Origin: Candidatus Kapaibacterium sp.
GTDB taxonomy: Bacteria; Bacteroidota; Ignavibacteria; Kapaibacteriales; UBA2268
Assembly: GCA_013414795.1 (NCBI GenBank)
Contig: CP058732.1
Location: forward strand, 856,501-920,500
Length of the DNA stretch: 64,000 nt
Direction: 5' to 3'
Below are positions 18,513 through 29,200 of the stretch, piece by piece; the first letter of the stretch is position 1; each line of letters starts with the position of its first letter. The notes below the pieces were generated by a model that was given only the letters and a program-made list of their open reading frames with translations, was not told the DNA's origin and did not search any database. The translations under genes were made by a program, and so were the position numbers.

Positions 18513-20102
18513 ATGGAATATATCGTTACAGCAAGAAAGTGGCGTCCATTACGATTTGACGAAGTTATTGGTCAAGAACACGTAACACAAACATTGAAAA
18601 ACGCTGTTCGTATGAACAGAATCCACCACGCCTATCTTTTCTCTGGACCACGTGGAGTAGGCAAAACCACGACCGCAAGAATTCTTGCCCGTGTTGTAAA
18701 TTGCCAGAATCCGATTGATGCAGAGCCGTGCAACAAATGTGAATCTTGTATCTCTATCCTCGAAGGACGCTCGCTCGATGTGATTGAAATCGATGGTGCT
18801 TCGAACAACAGTGTCGATGACGTACGAACTTTGAGAGAAAATGCCAAATATCCACCAATCAGCGGGAAATACAAAATATATATCATCGATGAAGTCCATA
18901 TGCTCTCGACATCGGCTTTTAATGCACTGCTTAAAATCCTTGAAGAACCACCAAGCCACTTGATTTTTGTTTTCGCCACAACCGAACCACACAAAGTGCT
19001 TCCAACGATTTTAAGCAGATGCCAGCGATTCGAATTCCATCGAATGGAAATCAACACAATAATTGAACAAATTTCAAAGATTGCTCGTTCGGAAGGTATC
19101 ACTATCGACGATATGAGTTTGTACACGCTTGCAAAAAAAGCCGATGGTTCGATGCGTGATGCACAAAGCATTTTCGACCAATTTGTAGCCTCCGCTGGTA
19201 AAACAATCCAATACGAAAAGGTCAAAGAGTTGCTCCATATTATCGATAACGAGTACTACTTCAAAGTATCCGATGCATTTCAAACTGGCAACTCCTCATT
19301 GGCTTTTGAAATTACAGAAGAACTAACCAGAAACGGCTATGATTATTCTGAATTCCTTTCTGGCTTACTTGAACATTTTCGAAATATTTACTTTTTCAAA
19401 ATTGTATCCAAACCAGAGCAATTGAACCTTCCGAAATCCATATTCGACAAATACGTAGATACCGCCAGAAATTTCAATGAAAAGGACTTGATTCGAATTA
19501 TGAATCTAATTTCCTCTGTTGAACAGCAAATTAAGTTTGCAACTTTGCCAAGAATAAGGGTCGAGTTGTTACTATTGCAGATTATTGAAATGCCTACTGT
19601 TGTAGAAATTAACGAACTTATCCAAGAATTGAGGGAATTAAAATCGACCACAATTTCAACAAATTTGCCCGAACGAACCGAAAAACCGAAACAAGATTCG
19701 AATACATCCATAGAATCAAATGAAATGAAAAGTTGGGATAAATTTCTCGAAAAGTATAACACAAAATTCAATGGATTAAAGGGCTTTTTCACGAGTAATC
19801 TTTTGGATGTTGAGTTCAAAAACAAACAAATTATTATCATTGCTAAAAATGATTTTGTTTTCGAAAATGTTAATTCCAAGAAAAGAGCATTAAAAATTGC
19901 GGTTAAAGAATTCTTTGGAAGCGATTATGATATTGAAATAATTCAATCGGAAAAAGTTAATTCCAAAGTTAAGACCAATTTATCAGAAAATTCAAAAACA
20001 CAAAGCGAGGAGAAAACAGACCAATCCTCTCAAAATAATTATAGCGAAGTAGAGCAAACAATAATTAATCTTTTCGGAGCAAGGGAAATTCCTTTGCCAT
20101 AA
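18513..20102 (+). CDS. dnaX: DNA polymerase III subunit gamma/tau
   Basis: The 529-residue protein carries the clamp-loader AAA+ module. The Walker A motif GPRGVGKTT is at residues 45-53; zinc-type cysteines follow (NCQNP...CNKCESC); Walker B and sensor parts are DEVHML and FATTEPHKVLPTILSRC. The C-terminal 150 residues are divergent and charged, as in tau tails. It loads the sliding clamp for replication. The gene stands alone, divergent from the protease gene and ending one base before the convergent kinase gene. Confidence 0.95.
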   Translation: MEYIVTARKWRPLRFDEVIGQEHVTQTLKNAVRMNRIHHAYLFSGPRGVGKTTTARILARVVNCQNPIDAEPCNKCESCISILEGRSLDVIEIDGASNNSVDDVRTLRENAKYPPISGKYKIYIIDEVHMLSTSAFNALLKILEEPPSHLIFVFATTEPHKVLPTILSRCQRFEFHRMEINTIIEQISKIARSEGITIDDMSLYTLAKKADGSMRDAQSIFDQFVASAGKTIQYEKVKELLHIIDNEYYFKVSDAFQTGNSSLAFEITEELTRNGYDYSEFLSGLLEHFRNIYFFKIVSKPEQLNLPKSIFDKYVDTARNFNEKDLIRIMNLISSVEQQIKFATLPRIRVELLLLQIIEMPTVVEINELIQELRELKSTTISTNLPERTEKPKQDSNTSIESNEMKSWDKFLEKYNTKFNGLKGFFTSNLLDVEFKNKQIIIIAKNDFVFENVNSKKRALKIAVKEFFGSDYDIEIIQSEKVNSKVKTNLSENSKTQSEEKTDQSSQNNYSEVEQTIINLFGAREIPLP

Positions 20103-20103
20103 A

Positions 20104-23100
20104 CTACATCAAAGGCAACTCTATTTCAAAAGTAGTTCCTTTGCCTAATTCAGATTCAACATTGATGTGACCACCAAGCAAATCGACAGCGTTTTTTACA
20201 ATCGACAAGCCAAGCCCAGTTCCAGAAATAGTTTTAATGTTTTTACCACGATAAAATGGTTCAAAAATATAAGGAATTTCCTCTTTACTTATCCCTATAC
20301 CATTATCCCTAAATTTAAGATGAATTTTATCGTTAAGAATATTTATATCAATATCTATTTCTGGATTAGGTTGTGAATATTTAACACCGTTAGAAATAAT
20401 ATTTCCAAATATAATCTGCAAAAGTTTGTAATCCACATTAACTTTCTTCTGTTTGGTATGAAGCTTGAAGTTAATTTTAGCAGTGTCTTGATAGTAAAGA
20501 ATATAATCACGAAGCAGGCTTTCAAAGAAAACTTTTGAATCAACAAGTTCAAGGTTGACTCTTTCTTTCGGTTGGGATAATTTATTGAAAAGAATAACAT
20601 TTTCCAGCATATCATTCATCTCTTTCACTGCTTTTTCTATTCTTTGAAATTGCTTTTCCTTTTGTTCGGGTGTTAACTTATCGAAATGCTTCTTCAAGAT
20701 TTCCGCTGAAAGTATCACTGCTTGAAGTGGTGTCCTATACTCGTGGGAGATTAGATTAATAAAGTTAGAATGCAGTTCGTTTATTTGAAATTGCTTAATG
20801 AGAAGATTCTGCAGTTCAGATTGATATCGTATTCTATCGACATTTGTGGCAAAAATCAAAGCAAATCGTTCAATCAAGGATATTTCTTCGGTGTATTCTT
20901 CCTCCTTCCCATAAACTATCAGTAAACCATACACTTCTTCGCCACTTTGAAGCGGAACAATAACCAATCTTTCTCCATTCAAGAAACTTAATTCCGCAAT
21001 TAATCTGTCTTCCGATGCAGAATCAATTACCAGAGATTCTCTTTGCAAAAAAACTTTGCCAAGATAAGTATTAACAAACTTTTCGATGGGGATAAACAAC
21101 GAAGAAATTTGTTTTTCGCTGAATTTATAATCAATCAAACGTGTTAATGTGAAGTTCTCGTGAATTTGGCTACCTTCGATAAAGCAAACACCTTTTGAAT
21201 TTGAAATTTGAAGCACAACGGGAAGCAGAACATCAATAAGAGTTTCTTTGTCTTCCACATTTATTGCTAAATTTGAAATTGAAGCCAAGCGGGAATTGGT
21301 TTCTGCGAGGTACGAAAGCCTTCTTTGGAATTCCTCTTTCAATGTTATATCCTCGAAAACTTCAATTCCACCAATAAGATTCCCATTCCTATCTCTCATT
21401 TGCGTAGCCTTTTTGGAAATAATAAGTTCTCTCCCACTTTTATTTTTGAATTTCATCACCTTTTCGAATGGGGTACTATCGTATTGTCTGTCTATTATCT
21501 CGCATCTACGAAATACATTTATATTATCGCAAAGGAAGCAACTATTCCCGACTACTTCTTCAAATGTATATCCAGTAATTTCCTCAGCAAATTTATTCCA
21601 AGATGTAATCTTCGTATCTGTATCAATGGTAAAGATTGCAACTGGAACAAGGTCGAGAATCAACTTGTTATATTCAAGTGCTTTTTGCAATTCCTCTTCG
21701 TATTGTCTTCTTTCAGTGATATCTATTAAAATTCCAACAACTGCTTTTTCGTTCAACTGTTCAATAATTATTGGGGAACGAATCGATAGATAGATTTTTC
21801 TTTCTCCTTTGCTATCTGATTTGATTAACTCGTATGCTTGGGTGCTTTGCTTCGATATGACTTCATCATCTTTTTCATAAAGGAACTCTGCAATTTCTTT
21901 ATCAAAGATTTCATCTGGAGTTTTTCCAATAATTTCTGCCTTTGGTCTTTCTGCAAACACCTCGTAAGCCGAATTACAAAATCTATATTTTTTATTAATA
22001 AGGTCTCTGTAATAAATAGGATAGGGAATAGATTCTATAAGGACTTCGAATAATTTAAGTTGAACTCTCAGTTTGTCTGCAAGAAGTTTTCGCTCCAAAC
22101 CTAAAGAAATCTGCTCGGCAAGGGTGTTCAAATAATATGTGTGTGCTTTAGTAAGCAGTTTCTCCGAAGAGTAGGAATAAATTGCAATCACACCAATAAC
22201 CCCACTCCGTGATAACAAAGGGATTGTAACCAACGCTGATGGTGGCTGGTATCGTTTATCGAACCAAAAACTATCGAGGTCTTTGTCCTGATATAAGGAA
22301 ATTTTTTGGTTATGAATGCATTTAATGATAGGATTACTATCATCTGAAAGTGATAATTTAAAGAAACGGTTACCGAACCTATCAATATGCTTAATAATTT
22401 TTAAAGAATTGTCTTCCTCGTCAACAACTCCAAAAATAAAGTTTCGAACGTTTGTTAAATATTCCAAGGCTTTCATTATGTTGTCGGCGATTTCGAACAA
22501 ATCTCTTTCTTGGTTGAAGGTTCGAAAGATTGTAAAAATCGAACTCATAAAGTTTTGATTTTCAATTTCATCGGTAACATCCCGAAGAAGGGTTTGAATA
22601 TATTGAATCCCAGGTTCAGGTTCAAAAAGGAAGAAATCACCCTTTAAAAATCTAATCTCGTTGTTTGAAGTTTTGAAACTAATAAGGACACTCCTTGCTT
22701 CTTTTTTTTCGAGTAAAATTTCCTTAATTCGTTCGAACCAATTGGGTTTTTCTAATAAATTAGAAAAGTTCTCCCCTTTCAATTCCTCTGGTTTGAATCC
22801 AAGCACTTCTTCAACAGAAGGAGAGACTAAAAGAATTTCGCCTTCCTCTGTCATTTGAAAAAGAATTTCGTTAAGGTTTTCGAAAAGTTCCCTGAATCGT
22901 TTCTCATTCTTTTCCAATTCCTTTTCAATTTGATATTTATCTGTTACGTCAACGATAATTCCATCAATAAGAACCTCCCCAGTCTCTTGATTAAATAAAG
23001 AACGTCCATAATCATTTACGAAAATTCGTCTTCCATCCTTGGTAATCAATTCTGTCTCAACTTTAACCAGATTTTGCTTCTCTTGAGAGTGTTGTTGAAG

Positions 23101-24387
23101 CACTTCATTTCTCTTTTCCCTTGTCTTGTAAAATTCTATTGCAGAGACACGTTTCAATTCTTCAACATCTTTGCAACCAAGGATTCTTGCCAAGGTTCGA
23201 TTCGCAATTATAAAATTCCCATCAAGAGTAGTACGATAAACGCCAACGGGAAGATTGTCAATGAAGTTCCAATAGTTCTCCTCGCTCTTTTTTAATTCTT
23301 TCTCGAAAACCTTTCTTTTTTCAATTTCCTCGGCAAGTTTTTTGTTTGCTTCCTGCAAATCCACAATAGTCTTTGCCAATTCTTCCGTTTTTTCTTTAAC
23401 TTTATTATCCAACTGTAAGTTTAATTCATTCAACTGGTCGATTAAATTTTGTAATTCTGTGATATCGGTAACCAAACCTGCTATTAAATAATCACCATCC
23501 ACTAAATCTATTTTGAAGAGCCTTTGAATGAAATGATAGGTCTTGTTCCCTTTTATAAATTTGCCTTTAAAAACCTTAGGAAATTTAGAAATGTCGCCAT
23601 TAGTCAGAATCTCAATAATTTTATTTTTTAAATAATTTTTTCTTTCCTCTGGTAACCTTTTTACTGTTGGGATTTTAAAGAAACCCTCCAAAATTGTTGT
23701 TTCCAAAATTTCTTTTTTATCAATATCAAAAAAATTTAAAAATGCATTGTTACAACTCACGATATATCCATCTTTGTTAACAAAAACAACGGCAGTGTCC
23801 ATAACATCGAGTAATGCTTGATACATAGCCTCGGTTCGACTTTTGGGCGTAGATTTATTAATAAAAATTAAAAGCCCCGGTTCATCTAAGAAAGTGGCAT
23901 CCTTGCAAAAAATTTCAACTGTACCCTCAACTGCATTAAGTTCGTTTGTTCTAAAATAAGTTTCGCCTGTTTCCAAGAACTTTTTGTCATTTTCAATTTC
24001 GTTTCGAAGCGGCAAATAATCAAAAAGATTAGGATTTGTAGAACTGGAAATATTTAAAATTTCTTTTGCCCCATTATTTGCAAATAGTATCTCTCCTTGG
24101 TAGTTGGCAAAAATAATTCCAATAGAAGACAAATCAGAAATGCTATCAAAAATTGACTTTTGTTTTATACAGGAATTTAACTCTTCCTTAATAACTTTCG
24201 AAGAAAAATAATGAAAAGAAAATGTAAATAGTAGTATTATTGTCAAAAGGAAAGGAGTTGAAAATAGAAAAGAATAATTCAAAGGCGTTTGCTTTAATAT
24301 TTGGTCGAACAAAGATACAAGTGACAACAATAAAGAGAAAATCAAAAGTATTGAAAAAAGCGACGAGTTGTAATTAAACTTTTTCAT
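20104..24387 (-). CDS. Multi-PAS/GAF sensor histidine kinase
   Basis: From the ATG at 24385-24387 the kinase has 1,427 residues; longer starts run through the infC promoter. Two N-terminal membrane helices with almost no external loop are followed by about six PAS domains, two GAF domains and a coiled coil between PAS 2 and PAS 3. The HisKA domain has SHEYRTPL (phospho-His near 1214, Tyr instead of the usual Leu). The ATPase domain has NIISNGVKYS, DNGIGIS and GTGLGLSIV. No receiver domain is attached and no response regulator is adjacent. The short membrane hairpin argues for sensing inside the cell, such as redox, gas or small ligands. The signal is unknown. Confidence 0.93.
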   Translation of the reverse strand: MKKFNYNSSLFSILLIFSLLLSLVSLFDQILKQTPLNYSFLFSTPFLLTIILLFTFSFHYFSSKVIKEELNSCIKQKSIFDSISDLSSIGIIFANYQGEILFANNGAKEILNISSSTNPNLFDYLPLRNEIENDKKFLETGETYFRTNELNAVEGTVEIFCKDATFLDEPGLLIFINKSTPKSRTEAMYQALLDVMDTAVVFVNKDGYIVSCNNAFLNFFDIDKKEILETTILEGFFKIPTVKRLPEERKNYLKNKIIEILTNGDISKFPKVFKGKFIKGNKTYHFIQRLFKIDLVDGDYLIAGLVTDITELQNLIDQLNELNLQLDNKVKEKTEELAKTIVDLQEANKKLAEEIEKRKVFEKELKKSEENYWNFIDNLPVGVYRTTLDGNFIIANRTLARILGCKDVEELKRVSAIEFYKTREKRNEVLQQHSQEKQNLVKVETELITKDGRRIFVNDYGRSLFNQETGEVLIDGIIVDVTDKYQIEKELEKNEKRFRELFENLNEILFQMTEEGEILLVSPSVEEVLGFKPEELKGENFSNLLEKPNWFERIKEILLEKKEARSVLISFKTSNNEIRFLKGDFFLFEPEPGIQYIQTLLRDVTDEIENQNFMSSIFTIFRTFNQERDLFEIADNIMKALEYLTNVRNFIFGVVDEEDNSLKIIKHIDRFGNRFFKLSLSDDSNPIIKCIHNQKISLYQDKDLDSFWFDKRYQPPSALVTIPLLSRSGVIGVIAIYSYSSEKLLTKAHTYYLNTLAEQISLGLERKLLADKLRVQLKLFEVLIESIPYPIYYRDLINKKYRFCNSAYEVFAERPKAEIIGKTPDEIFDKEIAEFLYEKDDEVISKQSTQAYELIKSDSKGERKIYLSIRSPIIIEQLNEKAVVGILIDITERRQYEEELQKALEYNKLILDLVPVAIFTIDTDTKITSWNKFAEEITGYTFEEVVGNSCFLCDNINVFRRCEIIDRQYDSTPFEKVMKFKNKSGRELIISKKATQMRDRNGNLIGGIEVFEDITLKEEFQRRLSYLAETNSRLASISNLAINVEDKETLIDVLLPVVLQISNSKGVCFIEGSQIHENFTLTRLIDYKFSEKQISSLFIPIEKFVNTYLGKVFLQRESLVIDSASEDRLIAELSFLNGERLVIVPLQSGEEVYGLLIVYGKEEEYTEEISLIERFALIFATNVDRIRYQSELQNLLIKQFQINELHSNFINLISHEYRTPLQAVILSAEILKKHFDKLTPEQKEKQFQRIEKAVKEMNDMLENVILFNKLSQPKERVNLELVDSKVFFESLLRDYILYYQDTAKINFKLHTKQKKVNVDYKLLQIIFGNIISNGVKYSQPNPEIDIDINILNDKIHLKFRDNGIGISKEEIPYIFEPFYRGKNIKTISGTGLGLSIVKNAVDLLGGHINVESELGKGTTFEIELPLM

Positions 24388-24509
24388 ACCAACAATGAAT
24401 TGATTGAAATAGAAAATTAAGAAATTTTTGTGAAAGGCAAATAGTTTATTGAAAATTCTTATTATTTTTGTATTTTTAAATGTTTTTATGAACAAATTTA
24501 AGGGGATAA
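24388..24509. promoter_or_regulatory. Divergent promoter region of the histidine kinase and infC
   Basis: This A/T-rich stretch lies between the two divergent starts. TATTTTTG at 24463-24470 fits the Bacteroidota -7 element (TAnnTTTG) for infC, about 40 bases before its start codon, but no TTTG occurs at the usual distance upstream. AGGGG at 24501-24505 is the infC ribosome site. Confidence 0.4.
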
Positions 24510-25118
24510 TTGAAAAGTTCAAACTTTACGCCTTCCAAACCACCCATCCGCGGGAAACAATCGGAACCTAAGTACAAAGTAAATAACGAAATTCGGGTCG
24601 AACAAGTTCGATTAATCGACGAGCAGGGGAAGATGATTGGTATTTACCCAACACGCGAAGCCTTGAAAATTGCCAGCGAAAGAGACTTGGATTTGGTGCT
24701 TATTGCCCCACAAGCCGACCCGCCAGTTGCTCGAATCATCGACTATGGTAAATTTATTTTTGAGCAGCAAAAGAAAGAAAAAGCCGAACGCAAAAAACAA
24801 GCCCAACAACAACTTAAAGAAATTCGCTTTAAATGGAGAACAGATACCCACGACTTCAACTTCAAAGTCCGACATGCGCGGGAATTCCTTCTCGAAGGCA
24901 ACAAAGTTAAAGCCTCGGTCTTCTTTCGTGGACGCGAAATTATGCATCAAGAGGTTGGAGAAGAACTCCTTAATAGGTTTATCCAAGAATTAAGCGACAT
25001 TAGCAAAATAGACCAATCACTTAAATCCGAAGGAAAAAGAATTTCTGTAATTTTAGCACCAGATAAAGCAAAAATCCAGCAATACGAGAAGCAAAAGAAA
25101 CAGGAGAACCAATCATAA
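24510..25118 (+). CDS. infC: Translation initiation factor IF-3, with TTG start
   Basis: The 202-residue protein has both IF-3 domains: the N-terminal KYKVNNEIR...VRLIDEQG part and the C-terminal KEIRFKWRTDTHDFNFK part. It binds the 30S subunit and rejects poor start codons and initiator mismatches. The start must be TTG at 24510-24512: an in-frame TAA lies immediately upstream (24507-24509), AGGGG is placed 4 bases before the TTG, and the next ATG falls within the N-domain. A rare start codon lets IF-3 repress its own translation, as known for AUU in E. coli infC. Unusually, rpmI and rplT do not follow. Confidence 0.95.
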   Translation: MKSSNFTPSKPPIRGKQSEPKYKVNNEIRVEQVRLIDEQGKMIGIYPTREALKIASERDLDLVLIAPQADPPVARIIDYGKFIFEQQKKEKAERKKQAQQQLKEIRFKWRTDTHDFNFKVRHAREFLLEGNKVKASVFFRGREIMHQEVGEELLNRFIQELSDISKIDQSLKSEGKRISVILAPDKAKIQQYEKQKKQENQS

Positions 25119-25126
25119 GGTTCTCC
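25103..25126 (+). terminator. Hairpin at the 3' end of infC
   Basis: GGAGAACC (25103-25110) and GGTTCTCC (25119-25126) form a perfect 8-bp stem that includes the infC stop codon in its loop. No T-run follows (TCGAAAATC), so it may stabilise the mRNA end or act as a weak terminator. Confidence 0.55.
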
Positions 25127-25190
25127 TCGAAAATCTACAAGATAAATTTTAATCTAATTTCCAACAAAATCTTTGTCGGAAATTCTTCGT

Positions 25191-26183
25191 TTAGAGTTTA
25201 TACGAAGATATTGCTTTAACATATTGGACTCTTTCGTATTCGGTTGGGTTAGGTGTCTTTTCTTGCGACATAACACCTATCATCTGCTGGACGCTTTCGT
25301 ATTCGTGTTCTTCCATCCATTCAATTAGTTCCTTTTCAAGTTGCAATAGGTAGAAAACACCATTTTTCAACAAAGCAGAACAAAGCATAGTAACATTTGC
25401 CCCGACAAGAAGCATTTTTACAACATCGTCGGAAGTATGTATTCCACTGGTTGCAGCAAAATCCATATTTATTTTATGCTTAAGAATTGCAATCCAACGC
25501 ATTGGCAAACGGTTTGCGTGCGAAGTACTTAAATGAATTGACGGTCTTACCTCAAGATTATCCAAATCAACATCGGGTTGGTAAAACCGATTGAAAAGGA
25601 CAAGAGCATTAGCACCAGTTGCCTCTATTTTTTTTGCAAAATTTGCAAAGTTCGAAAAGAATGGACTCAGCTTCACTGCTACTGGAATTTTTACCGCCGA
25701 CCTCACGCTCTTGATTATTTCAAGATAAGTATTTTCAACTGTTTCTCCACTTTGATTCAAATCAGTTGGAATAAAGTAAATGTTCAACTCAAGAGCGTCT
25801 GCACCAGCCTCTTCAATCCTTCTTGCAAATTTAGTCCAACCACCAATTGTAGCACCGTTCAAACTACCTATAACTGGGATTGAAAGATTTTCCTTCGCCT
25901 TGCGAATCAATTCCAAATAATTATCTGTAACGAACCTATATTGGTCAAATTCGGGGAAATATGTTAGAGATTCGGCATAAGAATAGGTCCCTTGGGTTGT
26001 ATAAAAATGCAAATCGTGTTGTTCAGCACGTAGTTGCTCTTCGAAAATTGAAGGAAGAACTACAGCAGCAGCGCCAGCATCCTCCAATTTCTTCAAGTTT
26101 TTTAAATCCTCAGTCAATGGCGAAGCAGAAGCAACCAACGGTGATTTTAATGTCATTCCAAGATATTTTGTTGTAATATCCAT
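25191..26183 (-). CDS. Dihydroorotate dehydrogenase-like flavoprotein
   Basis: The 330-residue protein has the FMN-binding TIM barrel of the PyrD family (for example NGATIGGWTKFARRIEEAGADALELNIY and PVAVKLSP). It belongs to the group annotated only as dihydroorotate dehydrogenase-like and lacks clear evidence of true PyrD activity. GAGGA lies close before the ATG at 26181-26183, while the longer frame crosses a terminator. It follows nifJ in the same direction, but the terminator at 26224-26247 separates them. A link with ferredoxin-dependent redox chemistry is inferred from this neighbour. Pyrimidine genes are not nearby. Confidence 0.85.
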   Translation of the reverse strand: MDITTKYLGMTLKSPLVASASPLTEDLKNLKKLEDAGAAAVVLPSIFEEQLRAEQHDLHFYTTQGTYSYAESLTYFPEFDQYRFVTDNYLELIRKAKENLSIPVIGSLNGATIGGWTKFARRIEEAGADALELNIYFIPTDLNQSGETVENTYLEIIKSVRSAVKIPVAVKLSPFFSNFANFAKKIEATGANALVLFNRFYQPDVDLDNLEVRPSIHLSTSHANRLPMRWIAILKHKINMDFAATSGIHTSDDVVKMLLVGANVTMLCSALLKNGVFYLLQLEKELIEWMEEHEYESVQQMIGVMSQEKTPNPTEYERVQYVKAISSYKL

Positions 26184-26217
26184 ATATTCCTCATAAATTT
26201 TTGAAATGCTTATCCAA

Positions 26218-26251
26218 AAAAGTGGGCTGCCGTCCAAACGACAGCCCTTTT
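26218..26251 (-). terminator. Intrinsic terminator after nifJ
   Basis: GGGCTG (26224-26229) and CAGCCC (26242-26247) form a stem that extends inward with CGT/ACG around a mismatch. On the minus strand a run of six T follows two bases after the stem, on the plus strand five T follow at once. It is well placed to end the nifJ transcript 36 bp after its stop. Confidence 0.8.
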
Positions 26252-26282
26252 TGTAAAAGATAATATTTATCTAAAAATCTGT

Positions 26283-29200
26283 TCATTGGTTACCATTCGA
26301 ACTAAATTTCATTTCAGCAAGATATTTATACTTTTCGTAACGTTTCTTAACATATTCTTGGGCTTCTTCTTGTAAATACTTTGCCAGTTGTGGTTTGCTT
26401 TGTGCAAGCATTCGAAAACGAATTTCAGTGTTCATATATTGACTAATCGGCAAACTAGGTTCTTTTGAATCAAGAATCAATGGATTCTTACCCTCTTTTG
26501 CAAGTTCTGGATTGTAGCGATATAGTATCCATTGTCCTGTATCAACAGCGAGTTTGTGTTGCTTCAATGGCTGGCTCATATCAATTCCGTGGGCAATGCA
26601 ATGTGAATAGGCTATAATTATGGACGGACCCTCGTAAGCCTCTGCTTCAAGGAAGGCTTTCAATGTATGCTCATCTTTTGCTCCGAAAGCCACAGTTGCA
26701 ACGTAAACATTACCGTAGCTCATTGCCATCCAGCCCAAATCTTTCTTGAATGCGGGTTTACCATTGGCGGCAAATTTGGCAACTGCTCCAAGAGGAGTGG
26801 CTTTCGAGGCTTGACCACCAGTGTTTGAATAAACTTCTGTATCAAGCACCAAAAGATTGACGTCTCTGCCCATTGCAATTACGTGGTCGAGCCCACCATA
26901 ACCAATGTCGTATGCCCAACCATCACCACCAATAATCCAGACACTCTTCTTAACAAAATAATCGGCAATTGTAATTAATTTTTTAGCCTCTGGGGTATCG
27001 ATTTCTTTTAACTTCTCAACAAGAATCTTAACACGTTGGCGTTGTTCGTAGATGTCGGATTCAGTCTTTTGCTTTGCATTGATTATTTCGTCAACAAGTT
27101 GTTCTCCGACATAGGAAGCAAGGCTTTTTAGCAAGTTGGTTGCAATTTCCTTTTGAATATCAATAGCAAGCCGAAAACCAAATCCAAATTCTGCATTATC
27201 TTCGAAAAGCGAATTCGACCAGGCGGGTCCTCTTCCATTTTCGTCCTTTGTCCAAGGCGTAGTCGGCAAATTTCCACCATAAATTGAAGAGCATCCAGTT
27301 GCGTTGGCAATTATTGCTCGGTCGCCAAATAGTTGGGAAACAAGTTTAACATATGGAGTTTCACCACACCCAGCACAAGCACCCGAAAATTCAAACAAAG
27401 GCCTTTGAAGTTGTTGCTGACGAATTGTAGTAACTTTAATCTTTGTTCTATCGAAATCTGGAATTTTAAGGAAGAAGTCCCAATTCACTGCCTCTTGCTC
27501 GCGCAATGGTAATTGCGGCATCATATCCAAAGCCTTGTGTTTCGGATTGGTCTTGTCTTTCACTGGGCAAACCTCGACGCAAACACCGCAACCAGTGCAG
27601 TCTTCTGGGGCAACTTGAATTGAATACTTCAAACCAGCAAATTCCTTGTCGCGAGCATCTGTGTATTTAAATGTCGGTGGGGCATTTTCCAAATATTTTG
27701 GCTCAAATACCTTGATACGAATAGTGGCGTGTGGACAAACAAATGCACATTTGCCACATTGGATACAAATCTTTTCGTCCCAAACTGGAATTTCTAAAGC
27801 AATGTTTCTCTTTTCGTATTGCGTTGTCCCAGTAGGCCAGGTACCATCGACAGGGAAAACGCTTACTGGAAGCCAATCCCCGCGCCCAGCAATCATTGGT
27901 CCTTCTACTTTCTTTACGAATTCTGGGGCGTAGTCTGGAACTGGGGGACGAATGTCGCAAGTTGCAGTAATCTTTTGTGGAACTTCAAGTTCTTTAAGAT
28001 TTGCCAAAGTATTTTCTACTGCTTGTATGTTCTTACTAACGATATCTTCGCCTTTCTTTCCATAAGTTCTAACAATCGAGTCTTTGATTGCTTGTATTGC
28101 TTGGTCTCGAGGTAGTATGCCAGAAATAGCAAAGAAGCAAGTTTGCATTATTGTGTTTATTCGCCTACCCATACCACTCTCTTCGGCTACCTTTTGGGCG
28201 TCGATGTAAAAAACACGTAATTTCTTATTCAGGATTTGCTCTTGAACAGTTTTGGGGAAGAAATTCCACAACTCCTCTCCCTCGAATGGAGCATTTATGA
28301 GAAATGTCCCGCCGGAAACCAAATTGTCCAACATATGATATTTTTCTACAAACACTGTCTGGTGGCAAGCAACAAAATTTGCTTTGGTAATCAAATATGG
28401 TGCTTTGATTGGCTCGGGACCAAAGCGCAAATGCGAAACTGTCAAAGTTCCGGCTTTGCGGGAATCGTAAACATAGTAGCCTTGGGCATATAAATCTGTA
28501 TGTTCACCAATGATTTTAACTGAATTCTTATTTGCACCAACTGTACCGTCCGAACCCAAGCCAAAGAACATAGCCCGAACGACTTTATCGGATTCGATAG
28601 AAAATTCTGGGTCGAAGTCTAAACTTGTGAAAGTAACATCATCAATTATACCAACAGTGAAATGGTTTTTCGGTTTGTCAAGTTTAAGATTATCCAAAAC
28701 AGCCTTAACCATTGCCGGAGTAAATTCTTTCGAGGACAAGCCATACCTACCACCGACTATTTTGGGATATTGCTTGAATTTTGGAGTTCCATTATTGTAA
28801 TGCTCATAAATTGCATTTACGACATCTTGGTACAAAGGTTCACCAGGGGCGCCAGGTTCTTTCGTTCTGTCGAGCACAGCAATTGCTTTGACAGTTGAAG
28901 GTAAGGCATCAATGAAGTGTTTAATACTGAAAGGTCTATATAGGCGGACTCGGATAACCCCAACTTTTTCATAGTAATTTTTCACAAGATATTTAACTGT
29001 CTCTTCGGCAGTTTCGCCGCCACTAGCCATCAAAACGAGAATCCTTTCAGCCTCGGGATGTCCAACGTAATCGAATAAATGGTATTGCCGACCAGTCAGA
29101 GCGGCAAATTTATCCATTTGTTCTTGAACTATATCGGGACAGGCAAGGTAGAATTTGTTCACTGTTTCCCGGTTTTGGAAGAAGACATCGGGGTTTTGGG

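Noticed and set aside
24388-24522. 45-residue N-terminal extension of the histidine kinase
   Set aside because: It would overlap infC and its promoter, and the residues are low-complexity Phe/Asn/Lys; the ATG at 24387 sits just before the membrane helices.
24488-24571. Short ATG-started frame overlapping the infC start in another frame
   Set aside because: The peptide has no ribosome site of its own; AGGGG lies inside it and serves the infC TTG. A leader peptide cannot be fully excluded.
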